From: Methylovirgula sp. 4M-Z18
Lineage (GTDB): Bacteria; Pseudomonadota; Alphaproteobacteria; Rhizobiales; Beijerinckiaceae
Reading direction: 5' to 3'
DNA: 64,000 bases
Assembly: GCF_037890675.1 (NCBI RefSeq)
Contig: NZ_CP149574.1
Coordinates: 2,332,874-2,396,873, forward strand
Within the stretch, counting starts at the first letter, position 1. The number at the start of each line of letters is the position of its first letter. Positions 52,658-61,834 of the stretch are shown here, piece after piece. The notes under the pieces are model-generated. The model was not told the DNA's origin. It was given only the letters and a program-made list of their open reading frames with translations, and did no database searches. The translations under genes and the position numbers were made by a program.

Positions 52658-53548
52658 ATGGAAAACTTCAACGATCTTGCTGCATTCGCCGTCGTCGCCA
52701 AGGAACGGAGCTTCACTCGTGCTGCCGCCAAACTCGGCGTCTCGCCATCGGCACTCAGCCAGACTATTCGTAATCTCGAAGAGCGACTGGGGTTGCGGCT
52801 CCTGACCCGGACCACACGCAGCGTCGGCTCTACGGAAGCCGGCGAGCGCCTGCTGCGCATGATAGCCCCCCGCTTCGACGAGATTGAGACCGAACTGGCG
52901 GCTTTGAGCGAATTGCGAGACAAACCGGCCGGAACTGTCCGGATCACTGCCGGCGAGCATTCTGCGATCTCAATCCTGCAACCCGCACTTAAACGCTTCC
53001 TGCCGGATTATCCGGACATTCAAGTCGAGATCATTATCGACTATGGCCTGACCGACATCGTCGCTGAGGGATATGACGCAGGCGTTCGCATGGGCGAACA
53101 GGTGGCGAAAGACATGATCGCGGTGCGCATCGGCCCGGATATGCGCATGGCTGTCGTCGCATCGCCAAGCTATTTCGAACGGAATCCGCGTCCAAAAAAC
53201 CCGCAGGATCTGACCGCTCACAAGTGCATCAATATTCGCCTCCCAACCTATGGCGGGTTGTTTCCGTGGGATCTTGAAAAGAAAGGCCGCGAGGTGAAGG
53301 TGCGGGGAGAAGGACAACTCGTCTTCAACAGCCTCGCAATGCGGCTCTCTTCGGCTTTGGACGGCCTCGGCGTGGCCTACATGCCCGAAGATCAAGTGCT
53401 CCCATACGTTGCCGAGGGGCGGCTGACGCGGGTTCTGGAGGATTGGTGCCCCTATTTTCCCGGCTATCACCTCTACTATCCGAGTCGACGACAACAATCG
53501 CCGGCGCTTGCCTTACTGGTGGATATTCTTCGGTATCGCGGCGACTGA
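52658..53548 (+). CDS. LysR-family regulator of AKR/efflux operon
   Basis: 296 residues. HTH 'SFTRAAAKLGVSPSALSQTI' and 'RNLEERLGLRLLTRTTRSV'; substrate domain 'GTVRITAGEHSAISILQPAL' and 'SALDGLGVAYMPEDQVLPYV'. Strong paralogy with the LysR at 43948-44847. It is divergent from the AKR and DHA2 exporter genes, its probable targets. Confidence 0.9.
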   Translation: MENFNDLAAFAVVAKERSFTRAAAKLGVSPSALSQTIRNLEERLGLRLLTRTTRSVGSTEAGERLLRMIAPRFDEIETELAALSELRDKPAGTVRITAGEHSAISILQPALKRFLPDYPDIQVEIIIDYGLTDIVAEGYDAGVRMGEQVAKDMIAVRIGPDMRMAVVASPSYFERNPRPKNPQDLTAHKCINIRLPTYGGLFPWDLEKKGREVKVRGEGQLVFNSLAMRLSSALDGLGVAYMPEDQVLPYVAEGRLTRVLEDWCPYFPGYHLYYPSRRQQSPALALLVDILRYRGD

Positions 53549-53813
53549 CCTGGACTTGCGCTTCTGGAGCCATTTCATCACCCATGGTCAAACACATATA
53601 GAGGTCCGTATCGCGATACGGTGGATGAAAAAGCCCGCGACGGATTCCTCGAAGCTCCGCCAATCGCGGGTCATCTGCATGGAGAGCATTGTACCAATGC
53701 CAGCTCGAGCGAACTTCATACGCCATAAAGCGCAAGGGCGACCGCGATTAGGCGATTGGGAGTTGGACAGATTGCGATGCGGGCGATCTGTGATGGCTCT
53801 GCTGGATGGGCGG

Positions 53814-54284
53814 TCAGCGGCGATACTGCTCGTCTGAAACCTTCTCCATCCACTCGACCGTCTTTCCGTCGAGCGCCTCGGTGATCGCGATATGGCTCAT
53901 GCCGACCGTGGCGCTCGCGCCGTGCCAGTGTTTCACGCCGGGCGGAATCCAGACGATGTCGCCGGGCCGGATTTCCTGAACGAGACCACCCCACTCCTGC
54001 ACAAGCCCGACGCCTGCCGTGACGATCAGTGTCTGACCGAGTGGATGCGTGTGCCAGGCGGTGCGCGCGCCCGGTTCGAAAGTGACGACCGCACCGCTTA
54101 TCCGAGCTGGATCGCTTCCCTTGAAGGGCGAGTCGACACGCACCCTGCCGGTAAAATTTTCGGCAGATCCCATGGTTGACGGTTGTGATCCGAGATGAGT
54201 GACAGTGATCATTTGTTTCGGCTGAGCCCAGGTCGCGGAGGCGTAAAGGACAACGGTGAGTATCATTGCGGCGAGTTGCTTCAT
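53814..54284 (-). CDS. Exported cupin-domain protein
   Basis: 156 residues with a Sec signal peptide ('[18 protein letters not shown]', cleavage near 20). The cupin core repeats the intracellular paralog at 44971-45366 almost motif for motif: '[20 protein letters not shown]' and '[20 protein letters not shown]', with all His ligands. It therefore acts in the periplasm. Its start overlaps the CMD stop by 4 nt (ATGA), so cupin and CMD are co-translated. Confidence 0.87.
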   Translation of the reverse strand: MKQLAAMILTVVLYASATWAQPKQMITVTHLGSQPSTMGSAENFTGRVRVDSPFKGSDPARISGAVVTFEPGARTAWHTHPLGQTLIVTAGVGLVQEWGGLVQEIRPGDIVWIPPGVKHWHGASATVGMSHIAITEALDGKTVEWMEKVSDEQYRR

Positions 54285-54721
54285 TTCTCGCCGTTCTCTT
54301 GGAAAACGTCCTTGGCGATCGCGACGGCGGACACCGCGCTCGGCCAGCCGGAATAGAAAGCCATGTGCGTGATTGTCTCGACAATCTCATCCTTGGTTAG
54401 GCCGTTTTGGAGGCCAAGCTTGATATGCGATCGGAGCTGATCCGGACGGTTGAGGGCGATCAAAGCGGAAATCGTGACAAGGCTCCGATCTCGCTTTGAA
54501 AGTTCTGGCCGCTTCCAGATATCGTCGTAAAGCACGCTGTCGGTCAGCTCGGCGAGCTTTGGCGCGGTTGCTCCCATCAATTGCTGCGCGCGCGACTGCT
54601 GCTTAGCAGGCACCGCGTCGGGCGTGGCCGGCGGCTGGCTTTGGGCGATAGCCATGGTGGAAATTCCTTCGGATAGAACAAGGCTGACTAAGACGAACAG
54701 ATTTCGAGTGCGCTTCTTCAA
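54281..54721 (-). CDS. Exported carboxymuconolactone decarboxylase-like protein
   Basis: 146 residues; N-terminal hydrophobic signal ('[20 protein letters not shown]') then one CMD domain: '[20 protein letters not shown]', '[20 protein letters not shown]' and '[20 protein letters not shown]'. No CxxC. Export of a CMD domain is less common than the cytoplasmic form. It pairs with the exported cupin by a 4-nt overlap. Confidence 0.83.
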   Translation of the reverse strand: MKKRTRNLFVLVSLVLSEGISTMAIAQSQPPATPDAVPAKQQSRAQQLMGATAPKLAELTDSVLYDDIWKRPELSKRDRSLVTISALIALNRPDQLRSHIKLGLQNGLTKDEIVETITHMAFYSGWPSAVSAVAIAKDVFQENGEK

Positions 54722-54853
54722 TGTAAGACTCCTCGAGGGCGGGGGAGAACATAGCGACCGGGATCGAACCTGAGCGCGATGTTGCTGAAGCCTTTTGTTT
54801 CATGTCCCGTCGGAAATCATGTAAGGCTGACGGTGTTTGATCGCAGCCCGAAA

Positions 54854-55951
54854 CTAAATGGTTCGGGCGAAAAACGGCGTCAGCTTGCCCATCGCGGCTT
54901 CCACATATTTGGGAACCCAGTAGGTTTCGATGTGTTTTGCGCCGTCGATCTTGAACAGTTCCTTGTCCGTTGTGCCAATGGCCTTGGTGAAGGCGTCCTC
55001 GCTCATGTACAGGCTGTCGGCCTTGCTGCCGGCGATCATAAGCAGCGGTTTGTTGATCAGCTCGATCTGGTCGGTGGCATCCCAACGCATCAGGTCCAGC
55101 AAGCTGCTCATCGTATACCTGCCGCTTGAGTTCGGATGGGCGTGGGTTTTTCCGTAGTATTCGAACCCCTGACGGTAGAGATCGAACGGCAATGCCGCAA
55201 TCTGTTCGTCGGTCAGTTTTCCGTCGCCGACATAGAGAACTGCACCGCCGGTCGCTTCCTGCGCGCGGGCGTCCGACGCCTGTCGCAGGCGATCTTGAAT
55301 GGTCGTGAGTTGCGAATCCACGTATCCGTTGCGACGGACCCGTCCCGAGTTGAACATGCTGAGCGTCGCGATCGACTTGAAGCGCTTGTCGGTTTTCGCC
55401 GCCGACAACGAGTATCCGCCGCCGCCGCAGATGCCGAGCAGGCCCAGACGCGCGGCATCGACGCCCGGATAGCGGGTGACGAAGTCCGCCATACCGTGGA
55501 TGTCCTCGATGCGGTTTGCCGGCTTGTCCACGTTACGCGGCGTGCCGCCGCTGCCGCCTTGATAGGCCGCATCCGCCGTAATCGTGATGTAGCCTTGTTC
55601 CGCAAGATGCTGGGCATACAAGCCCGCGACCTGTTCCTTCACCCCGCCGTTCGGGTGCGCCACGACGATCGCAGGATATTTTTGGCTCGGATCGTAGTCT
55701 GTCGGGGTGTAGACGTTGGCGACGATATCCAGGCCATTGAGCTTGTACTGGACCGGGTGAATATTGACCTTGCCCGGCTCATTCGTCGTGATTGCGCCGC
55801 CGTAGACCAGGGTAAAGGGATTCTGCTTGTAGTCGGCCGCGGCAGCGGTGGTATCTTTCATGGCTGTAACTCCTGATATTGCACCTGAGAGAACAAGAGC
55901 CAAGGCTCCAAGGAACTCGCGCCTTTTCTTGTCGATGACTTCGTTGGTCAT
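54854..55951 (-). CDS. Tat-exported alpha/beta hydrolase (YcjY/dienelactone-hydrolase-like)
   Basis: 365 residues from MTNEVIDKKRREFLGALALV; GGAG lies just upstream. 'KKRREFLGAL' is a Tat-type motif. The hydrolase core has 'YPAIVVAHPNGGVKEQVAGL', the elbow 'LGLLGICGGGGYSLSAAK' and a late His in 'AKHIETYWVPKYV'. The elbow carries Cys in place of Ser (G-x-C-x-G), as in dienelactone hydrolases. It is upstream of the CMD and cupin genes on the same strand (132-bp gap). Confidence 0.85.
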   Translation of the reverse strand: MTNEVIDKKRREFLGALALVLSGAISGVTAMKDTTAAAADYKQNPFTLVYGGAITTNEPGKVNIHPVQYKLNGLDIVANVYTPTDYDPSQKYPAIVVAHPNGGVKEQVAGLYAQHLAEQGYITITADAAYQGGSGGTPRNVDKPANRIEDIHGMADFVTRYPGVDAARLGLLGICGGGGYSLSAAKTDKRFKSIATLSMFNSGRVRRNGYVDSQLTTIQDRLRQASDARAQEATGGAVLYVGDGKLTDEQIAALPFDLYRQGFEYYGKTHAHPNSSGRYTMSSLLDLMRWDATDQIELINKPLLMIAGSKADSLYMSEDAFTKAIGTTDKELFKIDGAKHIETYWVPKYVEAAMGKLTPFFARTI

Positions 55952-56021
55952 TTTGAACTCCAATCTGTGGTCGGCGGGTGAGCGCGATGCTCGGGCAGCG
56001 CCGAGCGTCTGCGCAGGTGGG

Positions 56022-57113
56022 TCAATCCAGTTTCTTCTCGGCGAGGAACTGCGAGACCAGATCGGCGATCTGGACGTTGTTCAGGTCCGACATCAGGAAG
56101 TGCGTGTTGCCGCGAATGCCGATGTCGGGAAGATGAAGCAGCCGGGCGTCACCACCATGTTTGTTGATCGCGTCGACCCAGAGCCGGGCCATGGCGAGGC
56201 GCACCCGCCAGTTGTCCTGGCCGCGCTCCGTGGTCGGTTCGGCAGGAAAGTTGTCGCCGTAGTAGATGACGATCGGGATGCGGGTAAGCTTCTCGAAAGC
56301 CGAGAGTGGTACCGCCTCGGGCGACAAGGTGCCGGCGGCGCTCGGCATCGCCGGGGGAAGTTCCCCTTCTGGGAAGATGAAGCCGCTGCCCGGCTCGAGA
56401 GCGACGATGCCCTTGACATTCTGGTTCTTGATGGCCGTCAGCCAACCCGGTCCACCAGCTTGCGAATGCGTGAAGAGGATGCCTGGGCCGATCTTATCGA
56501 ACAGCGCCGACATAGCGTCCGAGATCACGCCGGCGTCGTAAGGGCCAGTGTTGGGCGTGACCGAACGGAAGAATTGATCCAGCGTCTCGGGCTTGCGATC
56601 AAACTGTACGTTGTCGAAATAGTTCGGCCACTTGCCGATCCGGAATTGATCGAAGAAGAGTTGATCGTAGGGTGTCGGTTCGATCGTTATTGCCACAGTG
56701 CTATTGCCGGCGCGGCCGCGACGCGGTTGATCTACGATGTAGACCGAGAAATGCCGACGCAGGAAGATGGTCTCGAAACCCTCGCGACCATCTGGCGTCG
56801 TTTCCCAACTACGGCCCGACTGGTAGGCGCCATGCAGCATGATGACGGGCAGCGCTTTGGGGTTCTGGGGGATCTGATAGAAGGCGTAGAGATGATCGCC
56901 GTGGAATGTCTGCCCTTCTGAGGTAGGCTTGTCGTTATTGTAGGTGCCAGGGGTGCTCACCACTGTCCCGCCGACCGCGAAGCTACCCTGTTCCCGGATC
57001 ATCAGAGGTTCCGATTTTCCCTTTTGCTCAGCCATTGCGGCGGCAGGGGCAAGCATCACCACAGCAGCGAGCAACGATGCGACGAACCGATTACGTGAAC
57101 TCAAAGCACCCAT
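56022..57113 (-). CDS. Exported alpha/beta hydrolase
   Basis: 363 residues from MGALSSRNRFVAS (an in-frame TTG at 57158 is an alternative start). Signal peptide 'FVASLLAAVVMLAPAAAMAE'. Core: 'LPVIMLHGAYQSGRSWETTP', nucleophile elbow 'ILFTHSQAGGPGWLTAIK' (Ser), 'IVIYYGDNFPAEPTTERGQD' with acid and 'RGNTHFLMSDLNN' with His. Substrate unknown; the group includes esterases acting on small esters or lactones. Upstream of the Tat hydrolase, 70-bp gap, same strand. Confidence 0.83.
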   Translation of the reverse strand: MGALSSRNRFVASLLAAVVMLAPAAAMAEQKGKSEPLMIREQGSFAVGGTVVSTPGTYNNDKPTSEGQTFHGDHLYAFYQIPQNPKALPVIMLHGAYQSGRSWETTPDGREGFETIFLRRHFSVYIVDQPRRGRAGNSTVAITIEPTPYDQLFFDQFRIGKWPNYFDNVQFDRKPETLDQFFRSVTPNTGPYDAGVISDAMSALFDKIGPGILFTHSQAGGPGWLTAIKNQNVKGIVALEPGSGFIFPEGELPPAMPSAAGTLSPEAVPLSAFEKLTRIPIVIYYGDNFPAEPTTERGQDNWRVRLAMARLWVDAINKHGGDARLLHLPDIGIRGNTHFLMSDLNNVQIADLVSQFLAEKKLD

Positions 57114-57455
57114 CCTCTTCAACCTTCTGATCAGTGAGAAAAAGATAGAGCCAATCAAATTCCTTGATTAGATGCCGATATCCGGATGCGTTTTTAAGTT
57201 CAGCTTAATAATTTGGAGACCAGCCCGCCTTGGTACGGTTCGCATAGTGAGATCGAGAAATTACTCAAATCGCCTGTGACAACCTGCCTGCAAAGCCCGC
57301 TGAAAGACTAAAGCCAAGCCCCTCTGCCTCCCCAGGATGCCCCGAGACTGAGCCGCCCTGCTTAGGGTGCCCCTCGCCAAGCCGTCAACTTCTGGGCTGG
57401 TCGATTTGATAATGCTTGGCGTGCGATCGTGCTGACAAGATCGCGTTTGCATCCC
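57114..57455. other. Intergenic region, nothing recognised
   Basis: 342 bp between the exported hydrolase and the CoA-transferase gene. It contains no gene-like frame and no obvious hairpin with T-run; it presumably holds the promoter for the hydrolase genes. Confidence 0.45.
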
Positions 57456-59960
57456 TCAACTCGGCAGATACTCCCGGCTCCAGCTATCGCTGACGACACT
57501 TGTCGCTTTGAGCTGGTCGATTGCCGCATCGCCGTAGCCAAGCGACTTCAGCACCTGTCGCGTGGAGGAGCCGTATTTTTCCGCTGAGGGCAGATGACGA
57601 ACCTTGCCGCTTCTCGGGCGGACGGCCAGCGGATCGAGCAGCGTAACGGTATGGCCACTGGGATGGTCGGCGTAGCGTGAGAAGGCAAAGCTGCCGCGAT
57701 CGGTGCCCGCTGAGCCGTCGGCCGGGCGGCAATTGCTGGCGCGGATGGCCTCGATGCTGCTGCAGATCGCTGCCCCGATATCCGCCGCCCGCAGGCGCCC
57801 AATCCAGGTCGCGGCGTCCTCCTTACCGAAGGCTTTCGTCAGGAAGGCGTCTCTCTCTTCAGGCGCCAGCGTGGCGAGCCCCTCCAGCCCCTCCACGATG
57901 AGGAAGCGCGGCAGGTCGGCCTCCGAAGCGCCCAGCACCATCCAGCGGTCCGCCGCCTTGTAGAGATGGTTGAGAGCGTTCGTACCCATGGCAGCCCTGC
58001 CAGTCGGTTCGTCGAAGGGACCACGTCCGATGAAGTCGTAGCAGAATGGGATCTGCGCGAGCCCGCTGAGGGCCGAGAGTGAGGTCCGTGGGCGGCCAAT
58101 TCGGCCGGTCCGCCGCTTCTGGAAGAGGGCCGCCCCGATGCCGAGGGCAGCGCCAAAGCCGCACATCACATCGATGGTGCCGACATGGGCGTGCTCCTCG
58201 GGCGTCTCCATCGCCCCGCCGAAACGCAGCATGATGCCGGTGGCGGCCTGCACGAGGTCGTCATAACCGAGATATTCGGTTCGCGGGCCGCGGCGCACAC
58301 CGCCGAAACAATCAAGCTGACAGAAGATCGCGTTCGGGTTGAGCGCCTCGAGACCCTTAGAATCAAGGCCCATGCTCTTCACCTGACGGTCGGTGGCATT
58401 CCAGACGATGACGTCGACCGAACGGACGAGCTCTTCGAACAGCGCACGCCCCTCGGGCGAGGCGATGTTCGCAAGCACGGAGCGCTTGCCGCGCATGTGG
58501 GTCATGCCGAAAATCACCGTGTTCCAGCAGTCGTAGAGGGGTGTGGCTGGGTCGAGCTTGATGACCTCGGCGCCGAAGCGCGCCAGGTAAGCCACCGAAT
58601 GCGGGCCGGCGATGACATTGCAAAGGTCGAGAACGCGAACGCCTTCCAGCCAGCCTTTCTGCTCAGTCTGCGCCGAGGCACGGGGAAGCCGGCGAGTGCG
58701 CTGTGCGGAAAGGCTGTCGAGCGCCTCTTCGAAACTCACGGTTTTGCGCGGGGCCGGCGTGAGCATCGCCTCGCCGCTCTCCTGCAGCCAGGCCATCGGC
58801 CCCGGCTGGATCATGCGACCGTAGACGGGGTCGTCGACTTCCACCATCAGGCCGGCGGTCTCGGCATGGTCGTCGCTGATCCACTCCTGCAGCCAGCGTT
58901 GCGGCGCGCCGGGGAACTGCCCCTTGCCGAAGATGCGCTCCCACTCCTTTGCGGTTCGCGTGAGGAACACGTCCTTCATGCGGTCGGCGATCTTGTCGGC
59001 CCAATGCTTGGGCAGCGGATAGACGCCGAGAGAAACGTCCGAGGACCATTCTGCGGCAGGCAGATAGGTGTCCGGTTCTTCGGCCAGGCCTTCGGCGATG
59101 AGTTCGTCATAAAGGCCGAGGGTCTGCAGGCAGCGCTTGGCGTGATGCCTGTGGCTTGGGCAGACCACATAAAACATGCGGCCGTCCTTGCACATATAGC
59201 TACGATAGAAGGGGTCGAGGAAATCCTGCAACGCCTCGTAGGAGACACTCATCGGCAGACCTTCCTTCCGTCGCCTTTCGATCTCGCGCTCGCGCTGGGT
59301 TTGGTAGCGCAGCGGATAGTCCTCGATTTTGATCGAATTGTAGCTCAGGCCCTCCATCACGGCGCTGGCAAGCGGCACCTCGATCTGATCCCCGATGCCG
59401 GTGGTCTCGCGCGCCTGCAAAGCCAGCACAGCAGCGGAGGCGGCAAGCATGGTTCCATAGGCCGAGGCGAGCGGCAGTGGCGAGAAGCAGGGATTGACAC
59501 CCATCAGCACCCGGTTCAAGCCCATATCGGTGAAAACGCCGGAAGTTGCAGCGATCACTGACTCAAAGGCGCGCCAATCGCGGCGCAGTTCGTCATTGGA
59601 GGCAAAGCCCGGGATCGAAACAGTGATCAGCTCAGGGTGGCCCTCGTGCAGCGCCGCGAAATCGAGGCCGAGCCGGGCCATCACGCCTGGACGAAAGTTC
59701 TCGACCACGATATCGGCCTGCTCGACCAACTCGCGCGCCTGCGCCACGCCCTGCGGCGTCTTCAGGTCCACGCAGAGGGAGAGCTTGTTGCGGTTCAATG
59801 TTGCATTGGCCGGGCTATCCCAGAGCGGGCCAGCCGGCGGATCGATATGGACGACACTGGCGCCGAGATCGCCCAGGATCATCGCAACCGCCGGGCCGGC
59901 GATGTACTGCCCGAAGTCGACAACCGTAATGCCGGAGAGCGGAAGGGATGAGCGTTGCAT
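57456..59960 (-). CDS. CaiB/BaiF CoA-transferase, tandem double-domain fusion
   Basis: 834 residues, about twice the usual 400. Two class III CoA-transferase domains are seen: 'LSGITVVDFGQYIAGPAVAM' at the start, then from about residue 437 'LEGVRVLDLCNVIAGPHSVA' with 'FGAEVIKLDPATP'. Each has the family 'RNKLSLCVDLKTPQG' or 'RGKRSVLANIASPEGRALFE' CoA-binding segment. CaiB-type enzymes normally are interlocked dimers, so the fusion may form a covalent dimer. Start chosen at MQRSSLPLSG after GAAGAAA. Downstream of the GMC gene by 31 bp; likely activates an acid produced there as a CoA thioester. Confidence 0.88.
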   Translation of the reverse strand: MQRSSLPLSGITVVDFGQYIAGPAVAMILGDLGASVVHIDPPAGPLWDSPANATLNRNKLSLCVDLKTPQGVAQARELVEQADIVVENFRPGVMARLGLDFAALHEGHPELITVSIPGFASNDELRRDWRAFESVIAATSGVFTDMGLNRVLMGVNPCFSPLPLASAYGTMLAASAAVLALQARETTGIGDQIEVPLASAVMEGLSYNSIKIEDYPLRYQTQREREIERRRKEGLPMSVSYEALQDFLDPFYRSYMCKDGRMFYVVCPSHRHHAKRCLQTLGLYDELIAEGLAEEPDTYLPAAEWSSDVSLGVYPLPKHWADKIADRMKDVFLTRTAKEWERIFGKGQFPGAPQRWLQEWISDDHAETAGLMVEVDDPVYGRMIQPGPMAWLQESGEAMLTPAPRKTVSFEEALDSLSAQRTRRLPRASAQTEQKGWLEGVRVLDLCNVIAGPHSVAYLARFGAEVIKLDPATPLYDCWNTVIFGMTHMRGKRSVLANIASPEGRALFEELVRSVDVIVWNATDRQVKSMGLDSKGLEALNPNAIFCQLDCFGGVRRGPRTEYLGYDDLVQAATGIMLRFGGAMETPEEHAHVGTIDVMCGFGAALGIGAALFQKRRTGRIGRPRTSLSALSGLAQIPFCYDFIGRGPFDEPTGRAAMGTNALNHLYKAADRWMVLGASEADLPRFLIVEGLEGLATLAPEERDAFLTKAFGKEDAATWIGRLRAADIGAAICSSIEAIRASNCRPADGSAGTDRGSFAFSRYADHPSGHTVTLLDPLAVRPRSGKVRHLPSAEKYGSSTRQVLKSLGYGDAAIDQLKATSVVSDSWSREYLPS

Positions 59961-59991
59961 TGTAATTTCTTCGCAGATTCGAATGAGGGCC

Positions 59992-61662
59992 TCAGGCACG
60001 GGCATCCTGCTGGATCAGCCGTGCAGCCTTCTCGGAGATCATCAGGGTGGGCGAGTTGGTGTTGCCGCTGGTGATCGTCGGCATCACACTGGCATCGACC
60101 ACGCGCAAGCGATCGACGCCACGCACACGCAGGCGGCTGTCGAGCACCGCCATCGGATCGTCGTTTTGACCCATCTTGGCGGTGCCGACCGGATGGAAGA
60201 TGGTGTTGGCAATGTCGCCCGCGAGCTTTGCCAGCTCCTCGTCCGTCTGGAATTCGGTGCCCGGCTTCCATTCCACAGGGTTGTAGGGCGCCAGTGCGGG
60301 CTGTGACACGATCCGGCGCACCTGGCGCAGGCTGGTGGCCGCGATGCGGCGATCCTCCGCGGTACTCAGATAATTCGGCGCGATGGCCGGAGCGTCGGTC
60401 GCGCGCGCAGATCGGATGCGCACATGGCCGCGGCTTGTGGGATTGAGATTGCAGACGCTGGCTGTGAAGGCCGGGAATGCATGGAGCGGGTCGCCAAAGC
60501 CCTCGAGGCTGAGCGGCTGGACGTGATATTCGAGATTGGCATGGGCCTGCCCTTCGTCGGAACGGGTGAAGGCACCAAGCTGAGAGGGGGACATGCTCAT
60601 CGGCCCACTGCGCCTAAGTGCATATTCGAGGCCGATGCTCGCCTTTCCCATCAAGCTGTTCGCAAGCGTGTTGAGCGTCCTTACACCGGAGACCTTGTAG
60701 ACGGCGCGGATCTGCAGGTGATCCTGGAGATTCTCGCCGACACCTGGCAGGTCGGAAATGACGTTGATGTCATGCAGCTTGAGGAGAGAGGCCGGGCCGA
60801 TGCCAGAGAGTTGCAGAATCTGCGGCGAACCGATGGCGCCAGCCGACAAAATGACCTCGCCGCGCGCCGCGACGGCGAACTCTTCACCACCGCGTTGCAG
60901 CACCACGCCTGCGCAGCATGAACGACCTCCGGCTCCGGTCTCGAGCATCAATCTCGCGACCTGCGCCTGCGTCCACACGGCAAGATTGCGCCGCCCTTTT
61001 GCGGGACGCAGAAAGGCCTTGGCGGTGTTCCAGCGCCAGCCCGCCTTCTGGTTCACCTCGAAATAGCCGACGCCTTCATTGTCGCCGCTGTTGAAATCCT
61101 CGGTCCGTGGCACGCCTGCCTGAACCGCTGCTTCGGCGAACGCTTGGAGGATATCCCAGTGCAAACGCTGCTTCTCAATGCGCCATTCGCCGCCATGGCC
61201 GTGCAGGTCGGAAAAGCGGCTATTGTCCCCCATCTTCGGGTCTACGCCGTTGTCTAAACGGTAGTGGTCTTCATGCGTCATGAAGTCGGGGAGACATTTG
61301 GCCCAGGACCATTCTTCGTCACTGACGAGCCGAGCCCATCCGTCATAATCGCGGGCTTGGCCCCGCATGTAGATCATGCCGTTTATTGAGGAGCATCCCC
61401 CCAGCGTCTTGCCGCGTGGATAGCGCAGCGAGCGGCCATTGAGACCGGGATCGGGCTCCGTCCTGAACAGCCAGTCCGTGCGGGGATTGCCGATGCAGTA
61501 GAGATAGCCGACCGGGATATGGATCCACGGGTAGTTGTCCTTCCGTCCGGCCTCCAGCAGTAGCACCCGCTTCGAGGGATCGCTGCTCAGTCGGTTGGCC
61601 AACAGGCATCCCGCCGTGCCGGCGCCGATGACGATGTAATCGAAGGTGTCACGATAGGCCAC
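59992..61662 (-). CDS. GMC-family oxidoreductase (choline/alcohol dehydrogenase type)
   Basis: 556 residues from a GTG at 61662 (VAYRDTFDYIVIGAGTAG), preceded by CGGAGA; the frame continues to a TTG at 61704. FAD-binding 'VIGAGTAGCLLANRLS', the family signature 'LRYPRGKTLGGCSSINGMIY', second signature 'GAIGSPQILQLSGIGP', and catalytic His in 'TIFHPVGTAKMG' (about residue 490) with Asn in 'TSGNTNSPTLM'. It oxidises an alcohol to aldehyde. Divergent from the LysR at 61835; first gene of a two-gene operon with the CoA-transferase. Confidence 0.92.
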   Translation of the reverse strand: MAYRDTFDYIVIGAGTAGCLLANRLSSDPSKRVLLLEAGRKDNYPWIHIPVGYLYCIGNPRTDWLFRTEPDPGLNGRSLRYPRGKTLGGCSSINGMIYMRGQARDYDGWARLVSDEEWSWAKCLPDFMTHEDHYRLDNGVDPKMGDNSRFSDLHGHGGEWRIEKQRLHWDILQAFAEAAVQAGVPRTEDFNSGDNEGVGYFEVNQKAGWRWNTAKAFLRPAKGRRNLAVWTQAQVARLMLETGAGGRSCCAGVVLQRGGEEFAVAARGEVILSAGAIGSPQILQLSGIGPASLLKLHDINVISDLPGVGENLQDHLQIRAVYKVSGVRTLNTLANSLMGKASIGLEYALRRSGPMSMSPSQLGAFTRSDEGQAHANLEYHVQPLSLEGFGDPLHAFPAFTASVCNLNPTSRGHVRIRSARATDAPAIAPNYLSTAEDRRIAATSLRQVRRIVSQPALAPYNPVEWKPGTEFQTDEELAKLAGDIANTIFHPVGTAKMGQNDDPMAVLDSRLRVRGVDRLRVVDASVMPTITSGNTNSPTLMISEKAARLIQQDARA

Positions 61663-61834
61663 TGACGCCGTCTCTCCGTATAATAAGGGCCGGCGTGGAG
61701 CCAAACGCCTTCATCGAATTTAATAATGCTTCACCCCTCGTTTGGCACGGATAAGGCTTGCCTGAACAGGCGGAAAAGTTTCATGTCAGTATTACATTTT
61801 TTGATACTTTGGACGCTCCGCCTAGGCGACTGCA
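61663..61834. promoter_or_regulatory. Divergent GMC/LysR promoter region
   Basis: 172-bp gap with a perfect 12-bp palindrome GCCTGAACAGGC at 61760-61771 and an AT-rich stretch at 61795-61815 that may hold the LysR promoter. LysR-type T-N11-A sites were not resolved. Confidence 0.45.

Noticed and set aside
53549-53813. Possible small gene on the minus strand ('YRDTDLYMCLTMGDEMAPEA')
   Set aside because: The frame overlaps the 3' end of the LysR gene, has no family I recognise and no clear ribosome site; it may be a relic.
58185-59561. 458-codon plus-strand open frame
   Set aside because: Antisense to the double CaiB/BaiF gene, whose two domains are clear.
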